A stretch of DNA of 64,000 bases from Acidovorax sp. SUPP3334 (GTDB taxonomy: Bacteria; Pseudomonadota; Gammaproteobacteria; Burkholderiales; Burkholderiaceae_C): assembly GCF_030159055.1 (NCBI RefSeq), contig NZ_BQXQ01000027.1, forward strand, positions 1 through 64,000, in the 5' to 3' direction. The notes under the pieces are model-generated. The model was not told where the DNA came from. It saw only the letters and a program-made list of their open reading frames with translations, and ran no database searches. Each line of letters starts with the position of its first letter. Position 1 is the stretch's first letter. A program made the translations under genes and the position numbers. Of this stretch, positions 20,321 to 29,642 are shown one piece after another.

Positions 20321-21532
20321 ATGATCATCACCAGCCTGCTCGACACCGACCTCTACAAGTTCACCATGATGCAGGTGGTGCTGCACCAGTTTCCCGGCGC
20401 CCAGGTGGAATACCGCTTTCGCTGCCGCAATCCCGGCGTGCAACTGGTGCCGTTCGTGAGCGAGATCCGTGAGGAAATCCGGTCGCTGTGCAGCCTGCAC
20501 TTTCAGGATGCCGAGCTGGCCTACCTGCGGTCGATGCGCTTCATCAAAAGCGACTTCGTGGACTTCCTCGGGCTCTTCAAGCTCAACGAAAAATACATCA
20601 CCGTCAGCCCGCTGCCATCGGGCGAGATCGACATCACGATCACCGGGCCCTGGCTGCACACCATCCTGTTCGAGGTGCCGGTACTGGCCATCGTGAACGA
20701 GGTGTACTTTCGCAATACGCAGAAGGTGCCCGACTTTCCCGAGGGCCGCCGCCGGCTCGACGCCAAGATCGCGCTGCTGCAGGCCGATGGCCTGGGCGAC
20801 CTCAAGATCGCAGACTACGGCACCCGCCGGCGCTTCAGCCGCGCCTGGCACGAAGAGGTGCTGCGCGTGCTCTGCGCCCGCCTGGGCACGGGGGACCGGC
20901 GCGCTTCGGGCGCGCTCCCGGGGCCGGGGCAGTTCGCCGGCACCAGCAATGTGCTCTATGCCATGAAGCTGGGCGTGACGCCGCTGGGCACCATGGCGCA
21001 CGAGTACCTGCAGGCCTGCCAGGCGCTGGGCCCGCGCCTTCGCGACAGCCAGATCTTCGGCTTCGAGATGTGGGCCAAGGAATACCGCGGCGACCTGGGC
21101 ATCGCCCTGTCGGACGTGTACGGCATGAGCGCCTTCCTGCGCGACTTCGACATGTACTTTTGCAAGCTCTTCGACGGTGCGCGCCACGACAGCGGCGACC
21201 CGTTCGCGTGGGGCGAGCGCCTGCTCGACCACTACCGCCGCAACCGCGTCGATCCGCTGACCAAGACGCTGATCTTCAGCGACGCGCTCACGGTGCCGCG
21301 CACCATCGAGCTGTACCAGCAGTTCCGCGGGCGCTGCCAACTGGCGTTCGGGATCGGCACGAACCTCACCAACGACGTGGGTTGCGAGCCGCTGCAGGTG
21401 GTGATCAAGATGACGCGCTGCAACGGCCAGCCGGTGGCCAAGCTGTCGGACACCCCCGGCAAGGGCATGTGCGACGACGAGAAGTATCTGGCGTACCTGC
21501 GCCAGGTGTTCGAGATTCCTGCGCCGCAGTGA
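20321..21532 (+). CDS. pncB: Nicotinate phosphoribosyltransferase
   Basis: A 403-residue enzyme of the Preiss-Handler NAD salvage path, joining nicotinate and phosphoribosyl pyrophosphate. It begins [17 protein letters not shown], has [18 protein letters not shown] near residue 166, the phosphorylatable His in [12 protein letters not shown] near residue 226, and [20 protein letters not shown] near 345. I chose ATG 20321 for the family start. The 288-bp gap upstream, shared with the divergent ggt gene, shows nothing I recognise. The transporter gene follows after 98 bp. Confidence 0.95.
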   Translation: MIITSLLDTDLYKFTMMQVVLHQFPGAQVEYRFRCRNPGVQLVPFVSEIREEIRSLCSLHFQDAELAYLRSMRFIKSDFVDFLGLFKLNEKYITVSPLPSGEIDITITGPWLHTILFEVPVLAIVNEVYFRNTQKVPDFPEGRRRLDAKIALLQADGLGDLKIADYGTRRRFSRAWHEEVLRVLCARLGTGDRRASGALPGPGQFAGTSNVLYAMKLGVTPLGTMAHEYLQACQALGPRLRDSQIFGFEMWAKEYRGDLGIALSDVYGMSAFLRDFDMYFCKLFDGARHDSGDPFAWGERLLDHYRRNRVDPLTKTLIFSDALTVPRTIELYQQFRGRCQLAFGIGTNLTNDVGCEPLQVVIKMTRCNGQPVAKLSDTPGKGMCDDEKYLAYLRQVFEIPAPQ

Positions 21533-21630
21533 GGGCGACCGCCGGACTGAGGCGCGGGCGCGGGCCGCACCGCACGGGCTTGGATCGACCCGCCTTTCCA
21601 CAACAACCTGCAACGGAGACTTTTGACGCC

Positions 21631-23040
21631 ATGGCCATTTCCCGCTGGGTATTTCTGATCGCCGCCGGCCTGCTGCCCGGTCTCGCGCAGGCCGCAGAGA
21701 TCGACGGGAGCACTTTGTCGGTGCTTTGGGGCGTGCCGTTCGCGGGCATCCTGCTGTCGATCGCGCTGGTGCCGCTGTTTGCGCCCGTGTTCTGGCACCA
21801 CCATTTCGGCAAGGTCGCGGCCGCCTGGGCGCTGGCGTTTCTGGTGCCGTTCGCTGCGGTCTTCGGATTGGGGGCCGCAGGGGTCAGCCTGGTCCACGCG
21901 CTGCTGGCGGAATACATTCCTTTCGTCATCCTGCTGGCCGCGCTGTTCACCGTGGCGGGCGGCATCCATGTGCGCGGCAACCTGCACGGCAGTCCCGGCC
22001 TGAACACGGCCATCCTGGCGATCGGTGCGGTGCTGGCGAGCTTCATGGGCACGACCGGGGCGTCGATGCTGCTCATCCGCCCGCTGGTGCGCGCCAACGA
22101 CAACCGCAAGCACGTGGCGCATGTCGTCGTGTTCTTCATCTTCATCGTCTCCAACGCGGGGGGATCGCTCACGCCGCTGGGCGACCCGCCGCTGTTCCTC
22201 GGCTTTCTGAAAGGCGTGGATTTCTTCTGGACGGTGGGCCATATCTACCAGGAAACGCTGTTCCTCATCGGCAGCCTGCTGGCCATCTTCTACGGGCTCG
22301 ACCACTGGTACTACCACCGGCGCGAAGAACGGCTACCGGTCGATCCCACGCCCGATTCGCGATCGATCGGATTCGACGGCAAGGTCAACTTCGCATTGCT
22401 GGGCATCGTCGTCGCACTGGTGCTGCTCAGCGGTTTCTGGAAGTCGCCGGTGGCCTGGAGCATTGCGGGCACTCCCGTGGGCCTGCCGGGCCTGGTGCGC
22501 GACCTGGGGCTGCTCGCCGTGATCGCCGCGTCGCTCTCGCTCACGCCGCGCCAGGTGCATGCCGACAACCAGTTCAGCTGGGGCCCGATGCAGGAGGTGG
22601 CCAAGCTGTTCGCAGGCATCTTCCTGACCATCATTCCCGTGATCGCCATGCTCAAGGCAGGCACGCAAGGGCCGTTCGGCGCGGTGGTGAGCGCGGTGAC
22701 ACGGGCCGACGGCTCGCCCGATCCGGCCATGTATTTCTGGGCCACCGGCTTCTTGAGCGCGTTCCTGGACAACGCGCCGACCTATCTGGTGTTCTTCAAC
22801 ACCGCCGGCGGCGACCCTGCCGTTCTGATGACCACGCTCGCACCCACGCTGGCGGCCATTTCGGCCGGGGCCGTTTTCATGGGCGCCTGCACGTACATCG
22901 GCAACGCGCCGAACCTCATGGTCAAGGCCATCGCCGAAGAGCGCGGCGTGAAGATGCCCAGCTTCTTCGGCTACATGCTCTGGTCGGTCGGCATTCTGGT
23001 GCCGCTGTTCGTCGCCATCACCTTCATCTGGTTCGTTTGA
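21631..23040 (+). CDS. CitMHS-type ion transporter (putative sodium:proton antiporter or citrate transporter)
   Basis: A 469-residue polytopic membrane protein with about twelve hydrophobic segments and an N-terminal cleavable-looking signal (FLIAAGLLPGLAQA). Characteristic stretches are FMGTTGASMLLIRPL, FFIFIVSNAGGSLTPLGDPPLFLGFL and GACTYIGNAPNLMVKAIAEERG, seen in the ArsB/NhaD superfamily and in the putative citrate-transport Pfam family CitMHS_2. The transported ion cannot be told from the sequence. ATG 21631 lies 98 bp after pncB; the hydroxyacid dehydrogenase follows after 12 bp, so those two are probably co-transcribed. Confidence 0.85.
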   Translation: MAISRWVFLIAAGLLPGLAQAAEIDGSTLSVLWGVPFAGILLSIALVPLFAPVFWHHHFGKVAAAWALAFLVPFAAVFGLGAAGVSLVHALLAEYIPFVILLAALFTVAGGIHVRGNLHGSPGLNTAILAIGAVLASFMGTTGASMLLIRPLVRANDNRKHVAHVVVFFIFIVSNAGGSLTPLGDPPLFLGFLKGVDFFWTVGHIYQETLFLIGSLLAIFYGLDHWYYHRREERLPVDPTPDSRSIGFDGKVNFALLGIVVALVLLSGFWKSPVAWSIAGTPVGLPGLVRDLGLLAVIAASLSLTPRQVHADNQFSWGPMQEVAKLFAGIFLTIIPVIAMLKAGTQGPFGAVVSAVTRADGSPDPAMYFWATGFLSAFLDNAPTYLVFFNTAGGDPAVLMTTLAPTLAAISAGAVFMGACTYIGNAPNLMVKAIAEERGVKMPSFFGYMLWSVGILVPLFVAITFIWFV

Positions 23041-23052
23041 GAGGTTTCGTTC

Positions 23053-24039
23053 ATGTCCAAGCCCCGCATCCTCGTGGCACGCGCCATCTTTCCCGAAGTG
23101 GTCGAACGCCTCTCGCAGCACTTCGACGTGCAGGCCAACCCCGACGACGTGGTGTGGTCGCCCGCTGAACTGGCCGAGCGCCTGCAGGACAAGGACGGCG
23201 CACTGACCACCGGCAGCCAGCGCATCGATGCCGGCCTGCTGGCGCGTTGCCCGAACCTGCGCATCGTGGCCAACATGGCGGTGGGCTACAACAACTTCGA
23301 CGTGGACGCTCTCACTGCCGCCGGCGTGCAGGGCACCAACACCCCCGACGTGCTGACGGAAACCACGGCCGACTTCGGCTTTGCGCTGCTCATGGCCACG
23401 GCGCGCCGCATGACCGAGAGCGAGCACTATCTGCGCGCCGGGCAGTGGACGAAGTGGAGCTACGACATGTTCGCCGGCGCCGAAGTGCACGGCAGCACGC
23501 TGGGCATTCTGGGCATGGGCCGCATCGGGCAGGGCATCGCACGGCGCGGTGCGCACGGGTTCGGCATGAAGGTGATCTATCACAACCGTTCGCGCCTGTC
23601 GCCCGCGCTGGAGAGCGAATGCGGCGCCCGCTATGTGGACAAGGACGAGTTGCTGCGCACGGCCGATCACCTCGTGCTGGTGCTGCCCTACACGGCCGCA
23701 TCGCACCACGCCATCGGGGCTGCCGAACTGGCGCAGATGAAGCCGACCGCCACGCTCATCAACATCGCCCGCGGCGGCATCGTGGACGACGCGGCCCTGG
23801 CCGCCGCGCTGCGCGATCGGCGCATCGCCGCCGCCGGCCTGGACGTGTTCGAGGGCGAGCCCAGTGTCCACCCGGACCTGCTCACCGTGCCCAACGTGGT
23901 GCTGACCCCGCACATCGCGAGTGCCAGCGTGCCCACCCGGCTGGCCATGGCGAACCTGGCGGCGGACAACCTGATCGCCTTCTTCGACGGGCGGGGGCCG
24001 CTGACGCCGGTGAACACGCCGGACGAACGCCGGGCGTGA
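23053..24039 (+). CDS. 2-hydroxyacid (D-glycerate / hydroxypyruvate) dehydrogenase
   Basis: A 328-residue D-isomer-specific 2-hydroxyacid dehydrogenase of the GhrB/TkrA type. Seen are VGYNNFDVDALTAAGV, TETTADFGFALLMATAR, the nucleotide motif LGILGMGRIGQGIARR near residue 154, the catalytic Arg in LINIARGGIVDD, the Glu in GLDVFEGEPS and the His in VLTPHIASAS. It reduces glyoxylate or hydroxypyruvate with NAD(P)H. It begins 12 bp after the transporter stop. A dispersed repeat separates it from rmuC. Confidence 0.93.
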   Translation: MSKPRILVARAIFPEVVERLSQHFDVQANPDDVVWSPAELAERLQDKDGALTTGSQRIDAGLLARCPNLRIVANMAVGYNNFDVDALTAAGVQGTNTPDVLTETTADFGFALLMATARRMTESEHYLRAGQWTKWSYDMFAGAEVHGSTLGILGMGRIGQGIARRGAHGFGMKVIYHNRSRLSPALESECGARYVDKDELLRTADHLVLVLPYTAASHHAIGAAELAQMKPTATLINIARGGIVDDAALAAALRDRRIAAAGLDVFEGEPSVHPDLLTVPNVVLTPHIASASVPTRLAMANLAADNLIAFFDGRGPLTPVNTPDERRA

Positions 24040-24082
24040 CCGGCGCCGCGACGGCAGTGGCAGCGCGCTTTGAAGAAAGTTT

Positions 24083-24143
24083 CAAGCAGATATGGCCAGT
24101 GCCGCCGTCTTATATGCTTGTGGTGCTATGAATTGAATAGCAA
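24083..24143 (+). repeat. Dispersed Comamonadaceae repeat, copy 5
   Basis: AAGCAGATATGGCCAGTGCC, then GCCGTCTTATATGCTTG and GTGCTATGAATTGAATAGCA. It ends 3-4 bp before the Shine-Dalgarno of rmuC and so forms much of its leader. Confidence 0.7.
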
Positions 24144-24161
24144 AAAGAGGAGTGCAGGGTT

Positions 24162-25601
24162 TTGGAAATGCTGGTTGTCCTGGGTTTGCTGGTCATCGTC
24201 GTCTTGATGCTGGGGGCGCTGCTGCTGCGCAGCCCGCGCGCTGAACTGCCCCCCGAGTGGCTCATGCGCCTGCAGCGGCTGGAGGCCACGGCCCAGGCCA
24301 CGCAGCTGGCCGTGGCCAAGAACGATGGCGCTTTGGAAGGCATGGCGCAGCAGTTGCGCGGCTTCACCCAGACCATGCAGGGCACGCTGGAAAGCGTGCG
24401 CCAGGCCGTGGACGAGCGGCTGGCGCAGGCGGTGCACGAATCCCGCAGCGGGCGCGCGGAACTGCTGGCGGCCTTTGCCGCCTTCGAGGGCAAGCTGGAG
24501 CAGCGCCTGGCGCTCGGCCAGACCGACACCGTCACCGCACGCCAGGAACTGGTGCAGGCGCTGGGCGCCTTCCGCGCCGAACTCACGCAGACCGGCGAGG
24601 CGCTGCGCGGGGTGCTGAACGAGCGCCTGTCCGCCATTCAGGCCGACAACGCCGCCAAGCTGGAGGAGATGCGCCGCACGGTGGACGAGAAGCTGCATGC
24701 CACGCTGGAGCAGCGCCTGGGCGAATCCTTCAAGCTGGTGAGCGACCGGCTGGAGCAGGTGCACAAGGGCCTGGGCGAGATGCAGACCCTGGCCGGTAGC
24801 GTGGGCGACCTCAAGCGCGTGATGACCAACGTGAAGACGCGCGGCACCTGGGGCGAAATGCAGCTGGGAGCCATCATCGAGAACGTGCTGACGGTGGACC
24901 AGTTCGCGCGCAACGTGAAGGTCGTGCCCGGCAGCGATGCCCTGGTGGAGTTCGCCATCCGCCTGCCCGGCCGGGGCGATGAGCAGCCGGTGTGGCTGCC
25001 CATCGACTCGAAATACCCCGTGGAGCAATACCAGCGCCTGCTGGACGCGCACGATGCGGCCGACAAGCTGGCGGTGCTCTCCGCCGGCAATGCGTTCGAG
25101 GCGTCCATCAAGCTGGAGGCTCGCAAGATCTTCGCCAAATACGTATCGCCGCCGCACACCACCGACTTCGCCGTGATGTACCTACCCACCGAAGGATTGT
25201 TCGCCGAGGTGATCCGCCGGCCCGGCCTCGTCGAGGCGCTGCAGAACGACTGCCGCGTCATGATCACCGGCCCGGCCAATCTGGCCGCCATGCTCAGCAG
25301 CCTGCAGATGGGCTTCAAGACGCTGGCGATCGAAAAGCGGTCGTCCGAGGTCTGGGGCCTGCTCGGCGCCGTGAAGACCGAGTTCGCCAAGTTCGGCGAA
25401 GTGGTCGAGGCCACCCGCAAATCCATCGACGCGGCCGCCAAGCGATTCGACGAGGTCGGCGTGCGAACGCGCGCCATCCAGCGCCGGCTGCGCGATGTAC
25501 AGGCCTTGCCCGCTCCGGTCACCGCGCCGGGCGCCACCCCGCTGAAGGCCGCGGGCACGGCGGATGCCGGCCCCGCCCCGGACGAAGACGAGGCCGCATG
25601 A
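24162..25601 (+). CDS. rmuC: DNA recombination protein RmuC
   Basis: A 479-residue protein: one N-terminal membrane helix (LVVLGLLVIVVLMLGALLL), a long predicted coiled coil to about residue 215, then the conserved RmuC domain with TRGTWGEMQLGAIIENVL, WLPIDSKYPVEQYQRLLDAHD, FAVMYLPTEGLFAEV and SLQMGFKTLAIEKRSSEVW. RmuC limits inversions at short inverted repeats; the domain is related to endonuclease folds. AGAGGAG at 24146-24152 is 9 bp from TTG 24162 and 15 bp from ATG 24168; I prefer TTG by spacing. The MFS gene starts 1 bp after the stop. Confidence 0.93.
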   Translation: MEMLVVLGLLVIVVLMLGALLLRSPRAELPPEWLMRLQRLEATAQATQLAVAKNDGALEGMAQQLRGFTQTMQGTLESVRQAVDERLAQAVHESRSGRAELLAAFAAFEGKLEQRLALGQTDTVTARQELVQALGAFRAELTQTGEALRGVLNERLSAIQADNAAKLEEMRRTVDEKLHATLEQRLGESFKLVSDRLEQVHKGLGEMQTLAGSVGDLKRVMTNVKTRGTWGEMQLGAIIENVLTVDQFARNVKVVPGSDALVEFAIRLPGRGDEQPVWLPIDSKYPVEQYQRLLDAHDAADKLAVLSAGNAFEASIKLEARKIFAKYVSPPHTTDFAVMYLPTEGLFAEVIRRPGLVEALQNDCRVMITGPANLAAMLSSLQMGFKTLAIEKRSSEVWGLLGAVKTEFAKFGEVVEATRKSIDAAAKRFDEVGVRTRAIQRRLRDVQALPAPVTAPGATPLKAAGTADAGPAPDEDEAA

Positions 25602-25602
25602 C

Positions 25603-26790
25603 ATGAACGCCGCGCTCGCCCGCCTGATCGCCGGACAGATCTGCATCCACGCCTGCATGGCCGGCATGCGGCTGGCCGCGCCGCTGCTGGCCCTGCGTGA
25701 AGGCTACAGCGCTGCGGCGGTCGGCATTCTGCTGGCGCTGTTTGCGCTCACCCAGGTGTTCCTGGCGCTTCCGGCCGGGCGCTACGCCGACCGCCATGGC
25801 CTCAAGCGCCCGGTGGGCTACGCCGTGGTGGTGGCCGTGGTGGGGGCCGCAGGCGCGCTGGTGTGGCCCGCGTTTCCCATGCTGTGCCTGGCCGCCCTCA
25901 TGACGGGCGGCGCGACCGGCGCCGCCACCATCGCGCTGCAGCGCCATGTGGGCCGGGCCGCGCACGAATCCACGCAGCTGCGGCAGGTGTTCAGCTGGCT
26001 GGCCATCGGCCCGGCCGTGTCCAACTTCGTCGGGCCGTTTTGCGCCGGCATGCTCATCGACCACGCCGGTCCGGTTGCCGGCAGCACCGAAGGCTACCGC
26101 GCTGCCTTCGCGCTGATGGCGGTGCTTCCCATCGCCACCTGGTTCTGGGTGCGCGCCACGGTGGAACTGCCGCCCGTGATCGCCGCGGCCGGCGGCGTGC
26201 GCCCACGCGCCTGGGATCTGCTGGGCGAGCCCGGTTTTCGCCGCCTGCTCATCGTCAACTGGCTGCTGTCGTCATGCTGGGACGTGCACACCTTCGTGGT
26301 TCCGCTGCTGGGGCACGAGCGGGGGTTGTCGGCCTCGGTGATCGGCACCATCCTGGGCGCGTTCGCCATCGCAGCCGCGGTGATCCGCGTGCTCATGCCC
26401 CTGGTGGCCGCGCACCTGCGCGAAGCCGTGGTCGTGACCTGGGCGATGGTCATCACGGCGGTGCTGTTCGCGGTGTACCCGTTGCTGCCCAACGCCTGGG
26501 CACTGGGTGCGTGCTCGGTGCTGCTCGGGTTCGCGCTGGGCTCGGTGCAGCCGATGATCATGAGCATGCTGCACCAGATCACGCCGTCGCACCGGCATGG
26601 CGAAGCGCTCGGCCTGCGGCTCATGGCGATCAACGGGTCGAGCGTGGTGATGCCCGTGCTGTTCGGCTCGGCGGGGGCATTGATCGGGGTGGCCGGGCTC
26701 TTCTGGGTGGTGGGAGCGGTGGTGGGTGGCGGTGCCCGGATTGCCGTGCGCCTGGGCGTGGATGGTGCGCATTCCGTGGTGCCCCATTGA
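25603..26790 (+). CDS. MFS transporter
   Basis: A 395-residue major facilitator with twelve predicted membrane segments. The loop 2-3 motif appears as LPAGRYADRHGLKRPVGY (residues about 53-70), close to the GxxxDRxGRR consensus, and segment 5 has ATGAATIALQRHVGR. No substrate signature is visible; the branch contains drug and sugar exporters. ATG 25603 overlaps closely with the rmuC stop (1 bp between them), so the genes are translationally coupled. After it comes a convergent minus-strand gene 37 bp away. Confidence 0.88.
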   Translation: MNAALARLIAGQICIHACMAGMRLAAPLLALREGYSAAAVGILLALFALTQVFLALPAGRYADRHGLKRPVGYAVVVAVVGAAGALVWPAFPMLCLAALMTGGATGAATIALQRHVGRAAHESTQLRQVFSWLAIGPAVSNFVGPFCAGMLIDHAGPVAGSTEGYRAAFALMAVLPIATWFWVRATVELPPVIAAAGGVRPRAWDLLGEPGFRRLLIVNWLLSSCWDVHTFVVPLLGHERGLSASVIGTILGAFAIAAAVIRVLMPLVAAHLREAVVVTWAMVITAVLFAVYPLLPNAWALGACSVLLGFALGSVQPMIMSMLHQITPSHRHGEALGLRLMAINGSSVVMPVLFGSAGALIGVAGLFWVVGAVVGGGARIAVRLGVDGAHSVVPH

Positions 26791-26827
26791 CCATGCCTTT
26801 GATGGAATCCGAACGATTCCTCGCCGG

Positions 26828-27691
26828 TTAGCTGGTTCTGGCCCCCTGCGAGTTGGGGCGGTTTGAAAGCACAGGGGGATCGGCAGTCACCAGGGCGTGA
26901 AGGTTGCGGACCAATTGCGCCGAGTTTCCGTTCGATGCCAGCGCAGCGGCATGGACCGCCTCTGATGCGGCGCCTGCTCGCAGGTCTGTCAGGTGATCGA
27001 TGACTTGCGGGGCGTGGGGGGCCACTTCCTGTGAGAGATCGTCTGGGTCATCGGGATCGGGCTCGCCGAAAACCATCACGTGATTGATGGCAGCAATCGC
27101 CAGTTCCTGGGAGATCTGGGGTACACGTCCTTCCGCTGCAGCGGTTTCCGCCACCGCCTGCAAGCCGTCTGCCACGGCGCGGAGGGCCCCCGGCAAGGCC
27201 CGAACGCCCTCCGCGACGGCTTGGACAGCCCCCGGCAGCACTGCCATGAAATTGCTTGCAGCCGTCAATCCCCATCCCGCGGAAGCGATCCCAATCCCTC
27301 TCAGGGTTTCCAATGGGTTGTCGAGCTGGTGGTTGACCACGGCGTAACTGGCGCCGCCCACCAGCATGCTGATCCCGGTGTTCCGGAGAGGTGCTGCCAG
27401 GAACGCAGCGCCTGCGGCCGTGCCGAGGCGCGCTCCGGCGCTTGCGATTCCCGTGCCGCCATCGACCACCGCTTGCGCTGTCTGCCGCAAGGTCTGCAGC
27501 CCGGCGCGGGCGCGGCCCGGTTGCGCAGCCTGCTGTGTGTCAGCCTGCGCACCCGCACGCTGCGGCAGGCCTTGCGGAGAAGGGTGCCTTGCGCTGGGGC
27601 GCCGATGCGCATTGGAGGGCTCAGCCTCCGTGTGCTGCGCTGGACCGGACGTGGCCTGGGCCGCGGGACTGGGAGTGTTGATGCGGGTCAT
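26828..27691 (-). CDS. Hypothetical protein, candidate type III secreted effector
   Basis: A 287-residue protein I do not recognise. The first 65 residues are rich in Ser, Pro, Gln, Ala and Arg without hydrophobic runs (MTRINTPSPAAQATSGPAQ..), the composition of type III secretion signals. A central Ala/Gly-rich hydrophobic part (LRNTGISMLVGGASYAVVN; GALRAVADGLQAVAETAA) and an acidic stretch GEPDPDDPDDLS follow. A near-match PIP box for HrpX control lies 66 bp before the ATG at 27691. An upstream in-frame ATG at 27736 would add 15 residues. It is flanked by housekeeping-type genes, with no hrp genes in view. Effector function is inference from these two features only. Confidence 0.55.
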   Translation of the reverse strand: MTRINTPSPAAQATSGPAQHTEAEPSNAHRRPSARHPSPQGLPQRAGAQADTQQAAQPGRARAGLQTLRQTAQAVVDGGTGIASAGARLGTAAGAAFLAAPLRNTGISMLVGGASYAVVNHQLDNPLETLRGIGIASAGWGLTAASNFMAVLPGAVQAVAEGVRALPGALRAVADGLQAVAETAAAEGRVPQISQELAIAAINHVMVFGEPDPDDPDDLSQEVAPHAPQVIDHLTDLRAGAASEAVHAAALASNGNSAQLVRNLHALVTADPPVLSNRPNSQGARTS

Positions 27692-27756
27692 GATGGATGG
27701 GGAGAAACGCAGACGTCCCCATTGTTCGGACTGCACCGCCAGGTCGCTGCTGGCAT

Positions 27757-27781
27757 GCGATGCACCAGCCCGTTGTGCGAA
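27757..27781 (-). promoter_or_regulatory. Imperfect PIP box (HrpX-type)
   Basis: In minus-strand reading TTCGC, 15 bases, ATCGC: the plant-inducible-promoter pattern TTCGB-N15-TTCGB with one mismatch. It lies 66 bp upstream of the candidate effector start. I saw no good YANNRT -10 at the standard distance, which lowers confidence. Confidence 0.4.
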
Positions 27782-27824
27782 ACAACGGCGGTGCGCGCAA
27801 TGTTTACGCGCCTTTCCGCCGCGA

Positions 27825-28688
27825 TCAGAGCTTGTAGAACGCCTTGATGATGTTCCAGGCCTCTTGGGGGTCGTCCGTGTAATGGAACAGGTTCAGGTCG
27901 GCGGCCGAGATGGTGCCTTGCTCCACCAGCGCTTCGAAGTTGACGACCTTGTTCCAGAAATCGGTGCCGAACAGCACGATCGGCACGGGCTTGGCCTTGC
28001 CGGTCTGAACCAGCGTGAGCACTTCGAACAATTCGTCCAGCGTGCCGAAGCCGCCAGGGAAGGCGACGAGGGCCTTGGCGCGCATCATGAAGTGCATCTT
28101 GCGCAGCGCGAAGTAGTGGAACTTGTAGCTGAGCGACGGCGAGATGAACCGGTTGCCGCTTTGCTCGTGGGGCAGGGCGATGTTCAGGCCCACGTTGAGC
28201 GCGCCGACATCGTGCGCGCCGCGGTTGGCCGCCTCCATGATGCCGGGACCGCCGCCGGTGCACACGTAGATGCGGTCTGCGGGGGGCTGCTGCTCGCTGT
28301 GCTCTGCGACCACCCGCGCGAACTGCCGCGCCAGGTCGTAGTAGCGGGCGTTGCGCACGGCCAGCCTGGCGCGCGCGATGCGGCTTTCGTCGCCGCTCGC
28401 TTCGGCGTCCGTCAGTTGCGCCTCGGCTTCGTCGGGAGCGATGAAGCGGGCGCTGCCGTACACCACCACCGTGTTCTCGATGCCCTGGGCTGTTTGCCCG
28501 AGGTCGGGCTTGAGCATTTCGAGCTGAAAGCGGATGCCCCGCGTTTCGCGGCGCAGCAGGAATTCAGGGTCCGCGAAGGCCAGCCGGTAGGCGTCGGCGT
28601 GCAGGGGGTTGCCGTTCACGGCGTGGTTGTTCAGTTCGGCCCAGGCATTGGCCAGGCGGCTGTCGTTGAGTTCGGTATTGGAATCCAT
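27825..28688 (-). CDS. TIGR00730 / LOG family protein
   Basis: A 287-residue Rossmann-like protein of the family once called lysine decarboxylases and now known to include cytokinin riboside 5'-monophosphate phosphoribohydrolases. The active-site motif is VAFPGGFGTLDELFEVLT, with PGGxGTxxE and the catalytic Glu; YVCTGGGPGIMEAANRGAHD binds phosphate, and MRAKA supplies the Arg. It is longer than the short LOG proteins because of about 90 extra N-terminal residues (type II-like). ATG 28688 is preferred over one at 28709. Whether it makes cytokinin or serves nucleotide turnover cannot be told. Confidence 0.88.
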   Translation of the reverse strand: MDSNTELNDSRLANAWAELNNHAVNGNPLHADAYRLAFADPEFLLRRETRGIRFQLEMLKPDLGQTAQGIENTVVVYGSARFIAPDEAEAQLTDAEASGDESRIARARLAVRNARYYDLARQFARVVAEHSEQQPPADRIYVCTGGGPGIMEAANRGAHDVGALNVGLNIALPHEQSGNRFISPSLSYKFHYFALRKMHFMMRAKALVAFPGGFGTLDELFEVLTLVQTGKAKPVPIVLFGTDFWNKVVNFEALVEQGTISAADLNLFHYTDDPQEAWNIIKAFYKL

Positions 28689-28755
28689 GGGTTCAGAGGG
28701 TGTGGGCAAAAGAAAGAAGAGGGCACCGGGGCCGGGCGGCCAGTTGCATGGTGGA

Positions 28756-29136
28756 TCAGCGGGCCGCCCACCAGAGCGCAGTGCGCATGCCTGCGAAGGT
28801 CAGGGCGAAGGAGCCGCCGACATGCAGCAGCAGCGTGGCGAAGGCGATGCCGTAGCGCTGCTGCAAAAGCATGGTGACGACTTCCCCGGAGAAGCTGGAG
28901 AACGTGGTCAGGGTACCGAGAAACCCGGTGATGATGAGCAGCCGCCAGGCCGGGTCGATGTCCGGCCGCTGGGTGAACACCGCGATCGCGATGCCGATGA
29001 GGTAACCGCCGATCAGGTTCACGGCCAGCGTGCCCCAGGGCAGCAGGCTGCCGGGATTGAGCCAGGACGCGAAGCCCCAGCGCAAGAGGGCGCCCAGGCA
29101 GGCGGCCAGGCAGATGACGGCGACGTTGAGCAGCAT
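28756..29136 (-). CDS. crcB: Fluoride efflux channel CrcB/FluC
   Basis: A 126-residue four-helix membrane protein. Family marks are CLGALLRWGFASW, WGTLAVNLIGGYLIGIAI (with the channel Asn) and GFLGTLTTFSSFSGEV (the Thr/Phe track), so fluoride export as a dual-topology dimer is expected. The start codon shares its A with the stop of the TRAP-permease fragment (TAATG). The normal promoter region seems to have been replaced by that fragment, and I found no fluoride-riboswitch-like sequence upstream. Confidence 0.93.
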   Translation of the reverse strand: MLLNVAVICLAACLGALLRWGFASWLNPGSLLPWGTLAVNLIGGYLIGIAIAVFTQRPDIDPAWRLLIITGFLGTLTTFSSFSGEVVTMLLQQRYGIAFATLLLHVGGSFALTFAGMRTALWWAAR

Positions 29137-29642
29137 TACCGCAAAGTATCGCAAAAACGCGGGGTGCCTTTCCCGGGCGCACACCGCACCGTGCCCAGCA
29201 CCAGGTAAACGAGGGTCAGCACGCCGATCAGCGCGAAGGGCGACAGGTTCATCGCATTGACCCATTCGGCCAGCTCGCGCGGAATGCCGGTGAAGGCCAT
29301 GGTCTTCGTCAGGAAGGCCGCGCCGGCCAGGATGAACATGATCATGCAGCTTGTGCGCGTGGTGCTCATCAGCCCTTCGGTGAAGTTCTTCCAGGTGAGC
29401 GACCGGCTCCACAGGGCCAGGCCGAGCGATCCGGCCACGCCATAGGCGGCGCATTTGGTGGCGGTGGCATAGCCGGCCACCAGCACCCACACGATGAAGA
29501 TGATGAGCACCGCCACCGGAATCAGATTGCCGGACTGGCGGATCTTCTGCCGGAAGGTGGTGGGCGCGTCGGCCGGCGGCACCTTGTCGTGGTTGCGCAG
29601 GCTCCACCAGCCGATGTAGCCCGAAAACAGCAGCATCAGCAA
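29136..29642 (-). pseudogene. TRAP transporter large permease (DctM) fragment
   Basis: An open frame of 168 codons, about 150 of which match the C-terminal half of a DctM-type permease: FSGYIGWWSLRNHDKVPP, SGNLIPVAVLIIFIVWVLVA, AYGVAGSLGLALWSRSLTW, MIMFILAGAAFLTKTMAF and FALIGVLTLVYLVLGT. After VLGT the normal DG..MIVLT continuation is replaced by an unrelated tail VRCAPGKGTPRFCDTLR. The N-terminal half is missing, since the peptidase stop codon lies directly upstream. Truncated at both ends, it should be inactive. Confidence 0.75.

Noticed and set aside
20033-21613. N-terminal extension of the gamma-glutamyltransferase frame by over 500 codons
   Set aside because: It lies opposite pncB, has no motif, and the lipoprotein signal at 20032 marks the true start.
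29137-29300. Fluoride riboswitch before crcB
   Set aside because: The upstream DNA is a TRAP-permease fragment and shows no conserved crcB-motif pseudoknot.
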